Assembly (NCBI RefSeq): GCF_001729785.1
Contig: NZ_CP017183.1
Location: 2,046,001-2,110,000 of the forward strand
From: Enterobacter hormaechei subsp. xiangfangensis
Lineage (GTDB): Bacteria; Pseudomonadota; Gammaproteobacteria; Enterobacterales; Enterobacteriaceae
Direction: 5' to 3'
Length of the DNA: 64,000 bases
Shown: in pieces, positions 1 through 7,517 of the stretch
How positions within the stretch are numbered: position 1 is the stretch's first letter
How the letters are laid out: the number at the start of each line of letters is the position of its first letter
The notes under the pieces: generated by a model
Told to the model about the DNA's origin: nothing
Databases searched by the model: none
The model's input: only the letters and a program-made list of their open reading frames with translations
Position numbers and translations under genes: made by a program

Positions 1-40
1 GGCTGCCCGGCGGGAGATGTTGGAGGATGACGACTGCTGA
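1..40 (+). CDS. Terminase small subunit, last codons (partial)
   Basis: The frame entering the window encodes AARREMLEDDDC and stops with TGA at 38-40, overlapping the large-subunit start by 14 bases. An overlap of this kind is common for terminase small and large subunit genes. Only twelve residues are visible, so the assignment rests on position and overlap alone. Confidence 0.4.
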   Translation, partial: AARREMLEDDDC

Positions 41-1505
41 GCAAAAGGCTTACGCCCGTAAGGTTGAATGCGAAGAGGACGGGCTCTATTACGCTCGTTA
101 CTTCTTCAAGCAGCGCACCGGCGGAAAGATGATTGTCGCGCCTCACCACAAGGTGATTCAGCAAACGCTGGATCGCGTCATTGATGGTGAGATTCAGCGC
201 CTGATCATCAACGTCCCGCCTGGGTACACGAAGACGGAGCTGGCAACCATCAATATGATGGGGCGCGGACTGGCGCTGAACTGCCGGGCCCGCTTCATGC
301 ACCTGTCCTACTCGCACAACCTGGCACTGCTGAACTCCTCAACCGCGCGCGGCATGATTAAGTCGCAGGCCTACCAGTCAATGTGGCCGATGGTGCTGCG
401 CGATGACGCTGACAGTAAGGCGATGTGGTGGACTGAACACGGTGGCGGCGTTTACGCGTCGTCAGCTGCCGGACAGGTTACCGGATTTCGTGCCGGACAC
501 ATGGAGCCGGGCTGGCAGGGCGCGCTGATTATCGATGACCCGGTTAAGCCAGATGACGCTTACTCAGAGATCGTCCGCGACGGGGTCAACAACCGCTTTA
601 ACGAGACAATCAAATCACGACTGGCGATCGAGACGACGCCGATGATTGTCATCATGCAGCGGATCCATTACCACGACCTGAGCGGCTATCTTCTGCGGGG
701 CGGGAGTGGTGAGAAATGGCATCACCTGAATCTGCCGGTGATTATCGACAGTAGTCAGCCATACGCAGCGCAGTACCCTGAAAACTCACACGCTATACCG
801 ATTGACCACGGCTTACCTGATGGCTGGCTTTGGCCGTTCAAGCATAACGAATCGCACCGTATATCCCTGTTTTCGCACCGGCGAACCGCCGAAGCGCAGT
901 ACATGCAGAAGCCTCGCAGGTTTAACGCTGAAGGCGCTCTGTGGACAGAGGGGATGATAAGCGCGGCACGCGAGCTGCAAATTCACCACGATAAGGTTCG
1001 CACTGTCGTGGCGATTGACCCACAGGCAACAAACAGCGATGAAAGCGATGAAACAGGCATTGTTACTGCCAGCTCATATGGTGCCGGTGACAAAAAGCAG
1101 TTCTCTGTGGATGGCGATTACAGCGGCAAATATTCACCAGCTGGATGGGCCAAGAAAGCCATATCGGCTTATGAGCAACACGAAGCAGACGCGATAGTCA
1201 TTGAGACGAACCAGGGCGGCGACATGGCGGAGGAGACACTCCGCAATGCCGGGTTCAAGGGTCGCATCATTCGTGTCCATGCCAGCAAAGGTAAGTATGC
1301 CCGCGCGGAGCCGATATCGGCGCTCTACGAACAGGGGCGAGTGGCAAATCACGGCAACCTCTACGTGTTGGAAAACCAGTTGATGGAATACATCCCCGCC
1401 ACCGCGAAGAAATCACCTGACCGCCTCGATGCGATGGTTTACGCACTGACTGAACTGAATGGATCGCAACCTGTGGGGATGATGATTCCGAAACGCCTTC
1501 GCTAA
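27..1505 (+). CDS. Phage terminase large subunit
   Basis: This is the packaging motor and nuclease that cuts concatemeric phage DNA and pumps it into proheads, 492 residues. A Walker A-like loop PPGYTKT lies at residues 64-70 and a Walker B segment ALIIDD at 166-171. The C-terminal RNase H-like nuclease shows an acidic residue in AIDPQ (331), another in IVIETNQGG (about 393) and the DRLDAMVYAL motif near 470. The length is normal and the frame is intact. A GGGAG ribosome site precedes the ATG, which overlaps the end of the preceding gene. It is followed by a portal gene, the usual phage order. The gene itself looks functional although the structural genes downstream are gone. Confidence 0.93.
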   Translation: MTTAEQKAYARKVECEEDGLYYARYFFKQRTGGKMIVAPHHKVIQQTLDRVIDGEIQRLIINVPPGYTKTELATINMMGRGLALNCRARFMHLSYSHNLALLNSSTARGMIKSQAYQSMWPMVLRDDADSKAMWWTEHGGGVYASSAAGQVTGFRAGHMEPGWQGALIIDDPVKPDDAYSEIVRDGVNNRFNETIKSRLAIETTPMIVIMQRIHYHDLSGYLLRGGSGEKWHHLNLPVIIDSSQPYAAQYPENSHAIPIDHGLPDGWLWPFKHNESHRISLFSHRRTAEAQYMQKPRRFNAEGALWTEGMISAARELQIHHDKVRTVVAIDPQATNSDESDETGIVTASSYGAGDKKQFSVDGDYSGKYSPAGWAKKAISAYEQHEADAIVIETNQGGDMAEETLRNAGFKGRIIRVHASKGKYARAEPISALYEQGRVANHGNLYVLENQLMEYIPATAKKSPDRLDAMVYALTELNGSQPVGMMIPKRLR

Positions 1506-1520
1506 CCAAACGGACAAACC

Positions 1521-2150
1521 ATGACTGACAAATTAACTCTCGCCGTCAACCATGCGTTGAATGATGCGCGGATGGCGCGCGCCCGTATGGGGATGCTGGC
1601 CCCAACAATGGGGCTGGACAATAAGCGCCACTCAGCATGGTGCGAGTATGGCTTCCCTGAACAGGTAACCTACGAAAATCTCTATGCGCTCTATCGCCGC
1701 GGTGGCATAGCACACGGCGCAGTAGAGAAGCTGGTGGGCAAGTGCTGGCAGACTAACCCGGAAATCATCGAGGGTGACGATGCCGACGAGAGCAAGGATG
1801 AGACGGATTGGGAGAAGAAGACCAAAAAGGTATTCACAAAGCGCCTTTGGCGGGCTTTTGCTGAAGCAGACCGCCGCCGCCTGGTCGGTCGCTATGCTGG
1901 TATCCTGCTGCACATCAATGACTCCAGAAAGTGGGACCAGCCGGTTGTTCGTGGGAAGTCACTAAAAAAGGTTACGATCGCATGGGCCGGTTCGTTAACT
2001 GTCAGTCAATGGGTAACTGACGAGAATTCGGCAGACTACGGTCAGCCAAAGCAGTGGAAATACGTTGAGAGCCTGCCAAATGGCGGGACGAATCAGCGCT
2101 TTGTGCATCCTGATCGCGTCTTCATCTTGGGCGACTACCCGACATTCAGC
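1521..2150 (+). pseudogene. Phage portal protein, N-terminal fragment
   Basis: About 210 residues resemble the N-terminal half of DUF1073-type portal proteins, the ring through which DNA enters the capsid. The visible part starts MTDKLTLAVNHALNDARMAR and ends near HPDRVFILGDY. Family members are usually about twice this length. From about 2140-2165 the reading frame no longer looks like portal sequence and runs out of frame through the end of a tail gene to a stop at 2277-2279. I read this as a deletion endpoint. The end coordinate is approximate. It starts 15 bases after terL. Confidence 0.75.
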
Positions 2151-2314
2151 TCAATATATGGAACGGAGACACTGTGCAGCTCCCGTCGCGCTACCTCATT
2201 GCGACAGTGGAGGAACTGGACAGTCAACTATGGACGGTCAACAGCATCAAACCGAACACAGACAACACGGTATCTCTGACCGTCGCGGAGTACAGCGACG
2301 CCATCTACCAATAA
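2150..2314 (+). pseudogene. Phage tail-tip/host-specificity protein, C-terminal fragment
   Basis: In the frame ending with TAA at 2312-2314 the translation reads LNIWNGDTVQLPSRYLIAT, continues with VEELDSQLW and ends AEYSDAIYQ. This looks like the extreme C-terminus of a siphovirus tail-tip (lambda J-like) protein. It has no start codon or ribosome site and is joined directly to the portal fragment in a different frame. A rho-independent terminator follows, as expected at the end of a tail operon. The family assignment is from memory of such C-termini and is moderately secure. Confidence 0.6.
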
Positions 2315-2336
2315 GAACCGCCCCCGACCAACCGAA

Positions 2337-2361
2337 CCCGGCCACCGTGCCGGGTTTTTTT
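2337..2361 (+). terminator. Rho-independent terminator after tail gene fragment
   Basis: A CCCGG/CCGGG stem with an 8-base loop is followed by seven T residues. It lies between the tail-tip fragment and the tailspike gene, so the tailspike probably has its own promoter or depends on readthrough. Confidence 0.75.
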
Positions 2362-2372
2362 ATGGAACTAAT

Positions 2373-4472
2373 ATGACTACTCAACCTACCAATTTGCCTG
2401 TCCCAAGCGAATCACCGCGCGATCTGAAGTTTAACGCCGGGAAAATTGATGAGTTCGTTACATCACCTGCTCATAAATACACTGACAGGTTTGGTAATCA
2501 GCACTGGACAATTGCTGGCATCAATTACACAGCATCAACGGCTATTTCAAGCCTCGGGTATATCACTCTTGATAGCTTCGAAGATGGGAATAATCTTACG
2601 CTTCCTAATCAGGTGCTACGCTATGAGGCTACCGGCGAATATTATCGTTGGGATGGCGAGTTACCAAAGAGCGTAGCACCTGGCTCTACGCCGGAAACAT
2701 CAGGAGGAATCGGACCTGGTGCATGGCTTAGCGTAGGCGATGCATCACTAAGAACTGATCTTGCCAGCGGTGAAAAGGCAAGTCTGGTCGGCTACGGCTC
2801 ATCTACAGTAAAAGATGCTCTTGATTCGGTTGTAAATAAACGTGTCCTTTACTTCTCCCGATTCGGTACGCTGCAATCTTTGCAGTCTTACATCACATCT
2901 AATAACCTAAAAAACGTTGAAATTATTTTTGACCAGGTTGTGAACTTTGGCCCAGGTAGCGGTGGCTTAGGTACGATCGTAACCCTGAGCAATATGGACT
3001 GGCTTGAAATCCGCGGACTGGTTATCAGGGACACCCTGCTTTACTCCGGTGCATTTGACCTGACGCGCGTGTTCGACCTGACGAATATCACCAATCTGGT
3101 GTTTGAAGTGGATGCATCTTCCACCCTTGAGTATGTGGGTGATGATAAGCGCGGACTGACCCCACTGCGCCTGAATGGATGCGATAACTTCACATTTATC
3201 GGTAAGACTAGCAAGTGCTATCAGGGTTACGAATGTACTAATGTAAAAAATCTCTATTCTCGTAGTGTAAATAATGACACCCGCTACCCTCATCTTATGA
3301 GCAATATAGGGTTGGTAGATATCAATACAAAAAACAATGGATGCCGCAGGGATTTCTTCCTTCAAAATAACTGTTCTGGTGGACAGATCACTGTCGACGC
3401 CGTTGACACCCAACAGGGTACCCCCATAAAGATGTATTTCTTTAATGGAAATATGGATAATCAGGTTAGTAATTTATATGTTAAGTATAAATATCGGAGC
3501 ACAGGGCGATACACACTTCCTTATCGTGTAGCACCAATATGGTTGGATTGGGGGTGGGACAGCTCAATAACAGAGCCACTTATCTCAGGAGTGATGCGAA
3601 ATATCACAATAGATTATGATGTTGTTGGTGGGAATTGGGGGAGTGTGATAGGTACTACTAAAATGATTGATGAAACTTCAGGGGATATGACCCCAAGAGG
3701 CTACACATACTCAAATATAGTTATCAAAGGAAGAATTGAGCTCGGCGGCGGAGATGCGTCCAATCAAGCATTTACTTTTAACTACAATGATGGGAATAAT
3801 TGGGTAGCCGGTGATAACATTACAAATTTCTATTTAAAAGATCTTGTGGTGAGAAAAATAAATGGGGGTGCATTGTATTTAAATGCCAATCAATTACTAG
3901 GCGCAGTAAATTCCCCAGATCAAATTGTTATTGATAATGTATCATCACCAGAAATGACCCTTAATTCGTCGTCTTATGGGGATAAGGTACTCTTCAGAAA
4001 TTGTTACCTAAAGGATTATACAACAATCAATGCCGTTCAGAATGCATATCAATCACTATCATCGTCAGTTTTGATAAATAAATCATCCTCAGACGCATCT
4101 AGCTTTACCATTGGTACCATGAGCACATATAGAACAATATGCATGCTAGAGATAACAATTAGAGCGACATCACCAGCATCGGCATCGACAAATACTTGGG
4201 GAGGGGTTATCACTGGTCAGTTACAGCAAGGATCCACGCCAAGCACTCCGACATTATCTGGAGCAACAACTAAATATTATGGTGTTGGAGTAGCGATGAC
4301 TCCATCTGTTAGATGTGAAACTGACGGAAGGATTATTCTAACTTTAGCTGGTTGGGAGTCACTGGAGGCTTTTGTTGCTGTTGACGTGGATATGTCTTAT
4401 ATAGAATATTCTGGCGGCTCTTACAAAGCACCTAAAGGCTTAGTTTCAACTAAGTTTACAATAGCATCATGA
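2373..4472 (+). CDS. Phage tailspike/tail fibre protein (beta-helix)
   Basis: A 699-residue receptor-binding protein. The first roughly 110 residues (MTTQPTNLPVPSESPRDLKF onward) resemble the particle-binding head domain found on many enterobacterial phage tail spikes. The rest is rich in short V/I/N/G-containing strands (for example LVIRD, NITNLVFEVD, NLYVKYKYRS) typical of a right-handed parallel beta-helix of the pectate-lyase type. Such spikes bind and often depolymerise O-antigen or capsule. The catalytic residues cannot be identified by eye. The head domain has host-like base composition while the distal part is AT-rich, which suggests module exchange. It is convergent with the acyltransferase gene across a shared hairpin. 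Confidence 0.85.
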   Translation: MTTQPTNLPVPSESPRDLKFNAGKIDEFVTSPAHKYTDRFGNQHWTIAGINYTASTAISSLGYITLDSFEDGNNLTLPNQVLRYEATGEYYRWDGELPKSVAPGSTPETSGGIGPGAWLSVGDASLRTDLASGEKASLVGYGSSTVKDALDSVVNKRVLYFSRFGTLQSLQSYITSNNLKNVEIIFDQVVNFGPGSGGLGTIVTLSNMDWLEIRGLVIRDTLLYSGAFDLTRVFDLTNITNLVFEVDASSTLEYVGDDKRGLTPLRLNGCDNFTFIGKTSKCYQGYECTNVKNLYSRSVNNDTRYPHLMSNIGLVDINTKNNGCRRDFFLQNNCSGGQITVDAVDTQQGTPIKMYFFNGNMDNQVSNLYVKYKYRSTGRYTLPYRVAPIWLDWGWDSSITEPLISGVMRNITIDYDVVGGNWGSVIGTTKMIDETSGDMTPRGYTYSNIVIKGRIELGGGDASNQAFTFNYNDGNNWVAGDNITNFYLKDLVVRKINGGALYLNANQLLGAVNSPDQIVIDNVSSPEMTLNSSSYGDKVLFRNCYLKDYTTINAVQNAYQSLSSSVLINKSSSDASSFTIGTMSTYRTICMLEITIRATSPASASTNTWGGVITGQLQQGSTPSTPTLSGATTKYYGVGVAMTPSVRCETDGRIILTLAGWESLEAFVAVDVDMSYIEYSGGSYKAPKGLVSTKFTIAS

Positions 4473-4475
4473 AAA

Positions 4476-4497
4476 ATAGAGCCCAATAGGGCTCTAT
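4476..4497. terminator. Shared hairpin between convergent tailspike and acyltransferase genes
   Basis: A perfect 9-bp stem ATAGAGCCC/GGGCTCTAT with an AATA loop sits in the 27-base gap between the two convergent stop codons. Short A/T tracts lie on both sides, so it can serve as a bidirectional terminator. Confidence 0.7.
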
Positions 4498-4499
4498 AA

Positions 4500-6446
4500 C
4501 TACATTTCAATTTTTCTACTAATAGCTTCCCATACTTTCTTCGCAGTGCTTTTATTGAAGTGTAAATAATCAGAGTAAAGTATCTCCCCACTTTTAGTTA
4601 CAGGGAAGCATTTATCCTTCTCACATATCACATCATTTACTGAAACTACATTGACGTCACTAGGTGAATTTGTTTTTATAAAGTTGTTCATTTTATCAGA
4701 TGCAGATCTACCTCTTACGCTAACCATATTATCCCTACAAACGAGCGGAAGATATGATGGTCTAGCAACGCATGAAAGTGTGCCTGACACCCCACCTGAA
4801 CCATTTGCACCAAGTATAACTGTTAGCTTGCTAGGTATTTCTGAGTTTATTCTTTCAATATTCTTAACCATGAAAGATTGGTAATCTTCATCATTGTTAA
4901 AGTGAACTTGTTTACCTGACATTTCACCCATGACATTTCTGTAACCAAGCCAACTCTGCGCATATATTAATGGTAATTTTGTTTGCTTTGCCATGCTGAT
5001 AGCATCTTTATACGCTTTGTTGCATTGCATTCCTGGGTTACCATTCCACAATCTTGAGTATGACTCAGACATAAAACACCCGTCCTCAAAGAAAGCAACT
5101 GCTGATTTATTTCTAGCTTTCAAGTCTTCATCAATTGCTAATGCATATTGCCTAGCAATGCTATCTCCAAGTATTATGATAGATGGTTTTCTGGAGGCAT
5201 CTCCCAGAGAAACCCTACCTTGAGGTGTATTGCCACCACCAAAGTTAGCATCGTGGTATTTCTTTGCATCAGAGAAGCTCAATGCGCTCTTATCTGATAC
5301 CCTAAACGGAAAACCACCATATAGATACGCTGAAGAAAATGAAGCTAACACAAGGATAAGAGCTGATGTTCCAGCTAGCGTTCCTCTACTTAGTGATAGT
5401 ATATTTATTTTCCTGAATTTATTCTCAATAATGTTATACATAGCGTATCCTGCCACTATTGAAACAATAACAATTGATACCTTTTCAGTTAGATCTAAAG
5501 GTCTGAATACCCAATATTTATAAATAACTAGTATAGGCCAGTGAATAAGATATATTGAGTATGATATTATCCCTAACCCAACTGATAGTCTATTATTAAC
5601 AACAAAACCTGATATCTTTGAATTTTGAGAGATAATGCATAGCATCGCACCAAAAACCGGAATCATTGCATTTAATCCGGGGAATTTAGTGGACGAGGTA
5701 AAGTATATTGAAGGTGCTATTATGGCAGCCAGACCAAATAGCATTGTAACTTCTTTAAATGAATTGTTTAATTTTATTTTTTTAGATGCAAAGTAAGTAA
5801 GGCCACCGAATGCAAGTTCGAAAGTCCTAAACGGCATTAGGTAATAACTATCGACAGGGGAGTTTACAGTTGCCCATTGCGATGCCGCCAAAGATGATAA
5901 CGCCACCACCCCAATGACATATGGGACGATTTTTCTATTTATTAAAAAAGACAACGATAAGATAACTGGCCATATGATATAGAACTGTTGCTCTACAGCA
6001 AGCGACCAAGTATGAAGCAAAGGGTTGATTTCTGAAGAGTTATCAAAATATCCAGCCTTACTAGCAAAAAAAATGTTAGACGCTGAAAATATTGAATATA
6101 TTGCTGACTTTGATACTTCTGCAAACTCAGAAGGAGTATAAACTAGGAAGCAGCCAATAAATACAATGAAAAGAGTAAATATAAGCGCTGGATAAAGCCT
6201 TGATATTCTGGAGCAAATAAATCTGATAAAAGAAAATGATTTTTTATCTAACTGGCTGAATATTATCCCTGAAATTAAATAGCCAGAAATTACAAAAAAA
6301 ACGTCAACTCCAATAAAACCACCTGGAATAGACTCAAATCCTGCATGAAAAAGCAAAACAAGTAGTACTGCAACAGCCCTTAAACCATCAACTCCGGGCT
6401 GGTAGGTGGATGAGTTAGTTTTTGCGGTTGATGAGAAAACACTCAT
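4500..6446 (-). CDS. Membrane O-acyltransferase with SGNH domain (OafA-like)
   Basis: A 648-residue acyltransferase-3 family protein likely to add acetyl groups to lipopolysaccharide O-antigen from the inner membrane. The N-terminal part (to about residue 370) has roughly ten hydrophobic segments and the family signature with FHAGF and GVDVFFVISGYLISG. The C-terminal part is an SGNH hydrolase-like domain with the GDS block (ILGDSIARQYA) and the terminal SDYLHF block. The same two-part layout occurs in OafA-type acetylases. The gene is strongly AT-rich compared with the backbone, as usual for transferred surface-modification genes. Its place between tailspike and prophage end mirrors oac/gtr conversion genes of Sf6/P22-like phages. 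The exact sugar target cannot be read from the sequence. Confidence 0.88.
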   Translation of the reverse strand: MSVFSSTAKTNSSTYQPGVDGLRAVAVLLVLLFHAGFESIPGGFIGVDVFFVISGYLISGIIFSQLDKKSFSFIRFICSRISRLYPALIFTLFIVFIGCFLVYTPSEFAEVSKSAIYSIFSASNIFFASKAGYFDNSSEINPLLHTWSLAVEQQFYIIWPVILSLSFLINRKIVPYVIGVVALSSLAASQWATVNSPVDSYYLMPFRTFELAFGGLTYFASKKIKLNNSFKEVTMLFGLAAIIAPSIYFTSSTKFPGLNAMIPVFGAMLCIISQNSKISGFVVNNRLSVGLGIISYSIYLIHWPILVIYKYWVFRPLDLTEKVSIVIVSIVAGYAMYNIIENKFRKINILSLSRGTLAGTSALILVLASFSSAYLYGGFPFRVSDKSALSFSDAKKYHDANFGGGNTPQGRVSLGDASRKPSIIILGDSIARQYALAIDEDLKARNKSAVAFFEDGCFMSESYSRLWNGNPGMQCNKAYKDAISMAKQTKLPLIYAQSWLGYRNVMGEMSGKQVHFNNDEDYQSFMVKNIERINSEIPSKLTVILGANGSGGVSGTLSCVARPSYLPLVCRDNMVSVRGRSASDKMNNFIKTNSPSDVNVVSVNDVICEKDKCFPVTKSGEILYSDYLHFNKSTAKKVWEAISRKIEM

Positions 6447-6526
6447 TTTTTATCCATTTTAGTAATTAGAAAAACTGGTAGGAGTTTAGCATTTGAGAAG
6501 CTTCTGATCAGCTATTGATCGACACC

Positions 6527-6547
6527 GCCCACTCATGTGGGCTTTTT
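6527..6547 (+). terminator. Rho-independent terminator upstream of SOS gene
   Basis: GCCCAC-TCAT-GTGGGC followed by TTTTT. It lies just upstream of the LexA-controlled promoter and would insulate it from rightward readthrough. No rightward gene directly precedes it, so it may belong to a gene lost by recombination. Confidence 0.65.
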
Positions 6548-6583
6548 GCTATCCGCATATTAATCGATACCGCCGATCGATAA

Positions 6584-6603
6584 TACTGTATGTATATACA
6601 GTA
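6584..6603 (+). promoter_or_regulatory. LexA (SOS) box of prophage umuD-like gene
   Basis: TACTGTATGTATATACAGTA contains the CTGT-N8-ACAG core with an AT-alternating centre, close to the E. coli LexA consensus. It ends 16 bases before the ATG at 6620, so LexA binding would cover the promoter or the translation start region. Confidence 0.93.
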
Positions 6604-6619
6604 ACTATCGGAGGTGAGT

Positions 6620-7084
6620 ATGGGATTCCCGAGTCCAGCTGCTGATTACGTTGAAAGTCGCCTGTCACTTGATGAGGCGCTTATTCAGAAACCTGCTGCT
6701 ACGTACTACATGCGAGCGGGTGAGACTATCTACAGGTGCGGCATCATGAAAGATGCGCTCCTTGTCATCGATTCATCGCTTAAGCCATGTGACGGATCGC
6801 TGCTAATCTGTGACTGCAACGGTGAGTTTAAAGTAAAGAGGTATCGCACATACCCGCAGCCGCATCTGGAGAATGTGGCGAATGGGAGAAAAGAGAGGTT
6901 ACCTGGTAACGATGAAGGCATCAGTGGGGCGCTACCAATATTCGGGGTAATCACGTACATCATCAACGATGCGCGTTCTGGTGAGTTCGACGACTTCCCG
7001 GTGATGGGGCATGGGTGGGACATAAAGTTACCGCGAAACGACGTTAGTTCATTGCACATGACAAATCGTATCGCGGCAACATAG
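6620..7084 (+). CDS. UmuD'-like (HumD-type) prophage protein, degenerate active site
   Basis: 154 residues starting [20 protein letters not shown]. In E. coli UmuD the sequence [11 protein letters not shown] begins exactly after the Cys24-Gly25 self-cleavage point, so this protein is born in the cleaved UmuD' form, like P1 HumD. The nucleophile position (GDSM in UmuD) reads GET here, with one residue deleted, so catalytic Ser60 corresponds to Thr36. The lysine partner is kept in EFKVKR (Lys73). The C-terminus extends past the usual UmuD end with SGEFDDFPVM and about 25 further residues. A LexA box and a GGAGGTGAG ribosome site precede it. An in-frame GTG at 6614 is possible, but ATG fits the spacing. 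Likely role: partner of a UmuC-type polymerase, or an interfering dimer partner of host UmuD. Confidence 0.85.
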   Translation: MGFPSPAADYVESRLSLDEALIQKPAATYYMRAGETIYRCGIMKDALLVIDSSLKPCDGSLLICDCNGEFKVKRYRTYPQPHLENVANGRKERLPGNDEGISGALPIFGVITYIINDARSGEFDDFPVMGHGWDIKLPRNDVSSLHMTNRIAAT

Positions 7085-7129
7085 CAGAAGTTACCGCACA
7101 TCAATCCAACATCAAGCCACTTCGTTAAA

Positions 7130-7143
7130 AGACTTAATAGTCT
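7130..7143. repeat. Inverted repeat at the prophage/malX junction (candidate attR arm)
   Basis: AGACT-TAAT-AGTCT, a 5-bp inverted repeat, ends at 7143, and the first recognisable malX codon (TGG on the minus strand) occupies 7144-7146. It could be part of the phage attachment core or an integrase arm. The left junction needed for comparison is outside the window. Confidence 0.45.
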
Positions 7144-7338
7144 CCAGATGAAGATCGCCTGAAGTACCGGATTTCCCAGGAAAGGGATCAGAGTAATGAC
7201 GTCATGACTGCTTAACGAGCTGCCGATCCCCAGCATAATCCCGCAAAAAGAGAGAAGCGCCACGGGCAGCATAAAGGTTTTACCCAGTTGCTGGAAAAAC
7301 TCCCACAGCGATATTTTTTGTGCTGCTTTCGTCGTCAT
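7144..7338 (-). pseudogene. malX: malX, first 65 codons only (PTS EIICB component)
   Basis: The translation MTTKAAQKISLWEFFQQLGK through NPVLQAIFIW matches the N-terminus of MalX, the maltose/glucose PTS permease-type protein (about 530 residues in E. coli). After IW the match stops at the prophage edge, and the frame merely runs on antisense through the UmuD'-like gene. The native start is kept, with an AAGGAG ribosome site and the malI-malX divergent control region. The rest of malX and malY either lies left of the prophage or has been deleted. The remnant cannot encode a transporter. Confidence 0.9.
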
Positions 7339-7392
7339 AAAACGACTCCTTAAAGGGTAGAAAGAGATTTAACGACCTCGATGGGGCGAGAA

Positions 7393-7408
7393 GATAAAAC
7401 GTTTTATC
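7393..7408. promoter_or_regulatory. MalI operator 1
   Basis: GATAAAACGTTTTATC is a perfect 16-bp palindrome of the LacI/GalR type and equals the operator known in the E. coli malI-malX intergenic region. It is the copy nearer malX. It remains although its target gene is truncated. Confidence 0.9.
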
Positions 7409-7471
7409 AAACTTTAGTGCGCGCTAAATCACATTCTCAGGCTTTTACTGGTAGTATAAAGATAACGTATT

Positions 7472-7487
7472 GATAAAACGTTTTAGC
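7472..7487. promoter_or_regulatory. MalI operator 2 (autoregulatory)
   Basis: GATAAAACGTTTTAGC differs from the perfect palindrome by one base and lies 30 bp upstream of the malI start codon, where a bound repressor would block malI's own promoter. Confidence 0.85.
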
Positions 7488-7517
7488 GTTCTCATTATCA
7501 AGGAGTCACGCCACCAC

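Larger units (their letters stand above)
1..7143. mobile_element. Prophage remnant, right-hand part
   Basis: A contiguous run of phage-type genes: terminase, portal fragment, tail-tip fragment, tailspike, acyltransferase and an SOS-controlled UmuD'-like gene. It stops exactly where malX coding sequence begins. The order tailspike, surface-modification gene, attachment site is what P22-like and Sf6-like prophages show at the end opposite the integrase, so an integrase would be expected to the left, outside the window. The prophage is probably defective, because capsid and most tail genes are missing between 1521 and 2314. GC content falls clearly in the tailspike C-terminal half and the acyltransferase. 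Confidence 0.9.

Noticed and set aside
2065..2376. Overlapping 103-codon frame across the portal/tail junction
   Set aside because: It reads through the terminator and matches neither phage gene; a by-product of the deletion.
6730..7338. 202-codon minus-strand frame starting with MalX sequence
   Set aside because: Only the first 65 codons are MalX; the rest is antisense to the UmuD'-like gene, so it is treated as a truncated pseudogene and not as a fusion protein.
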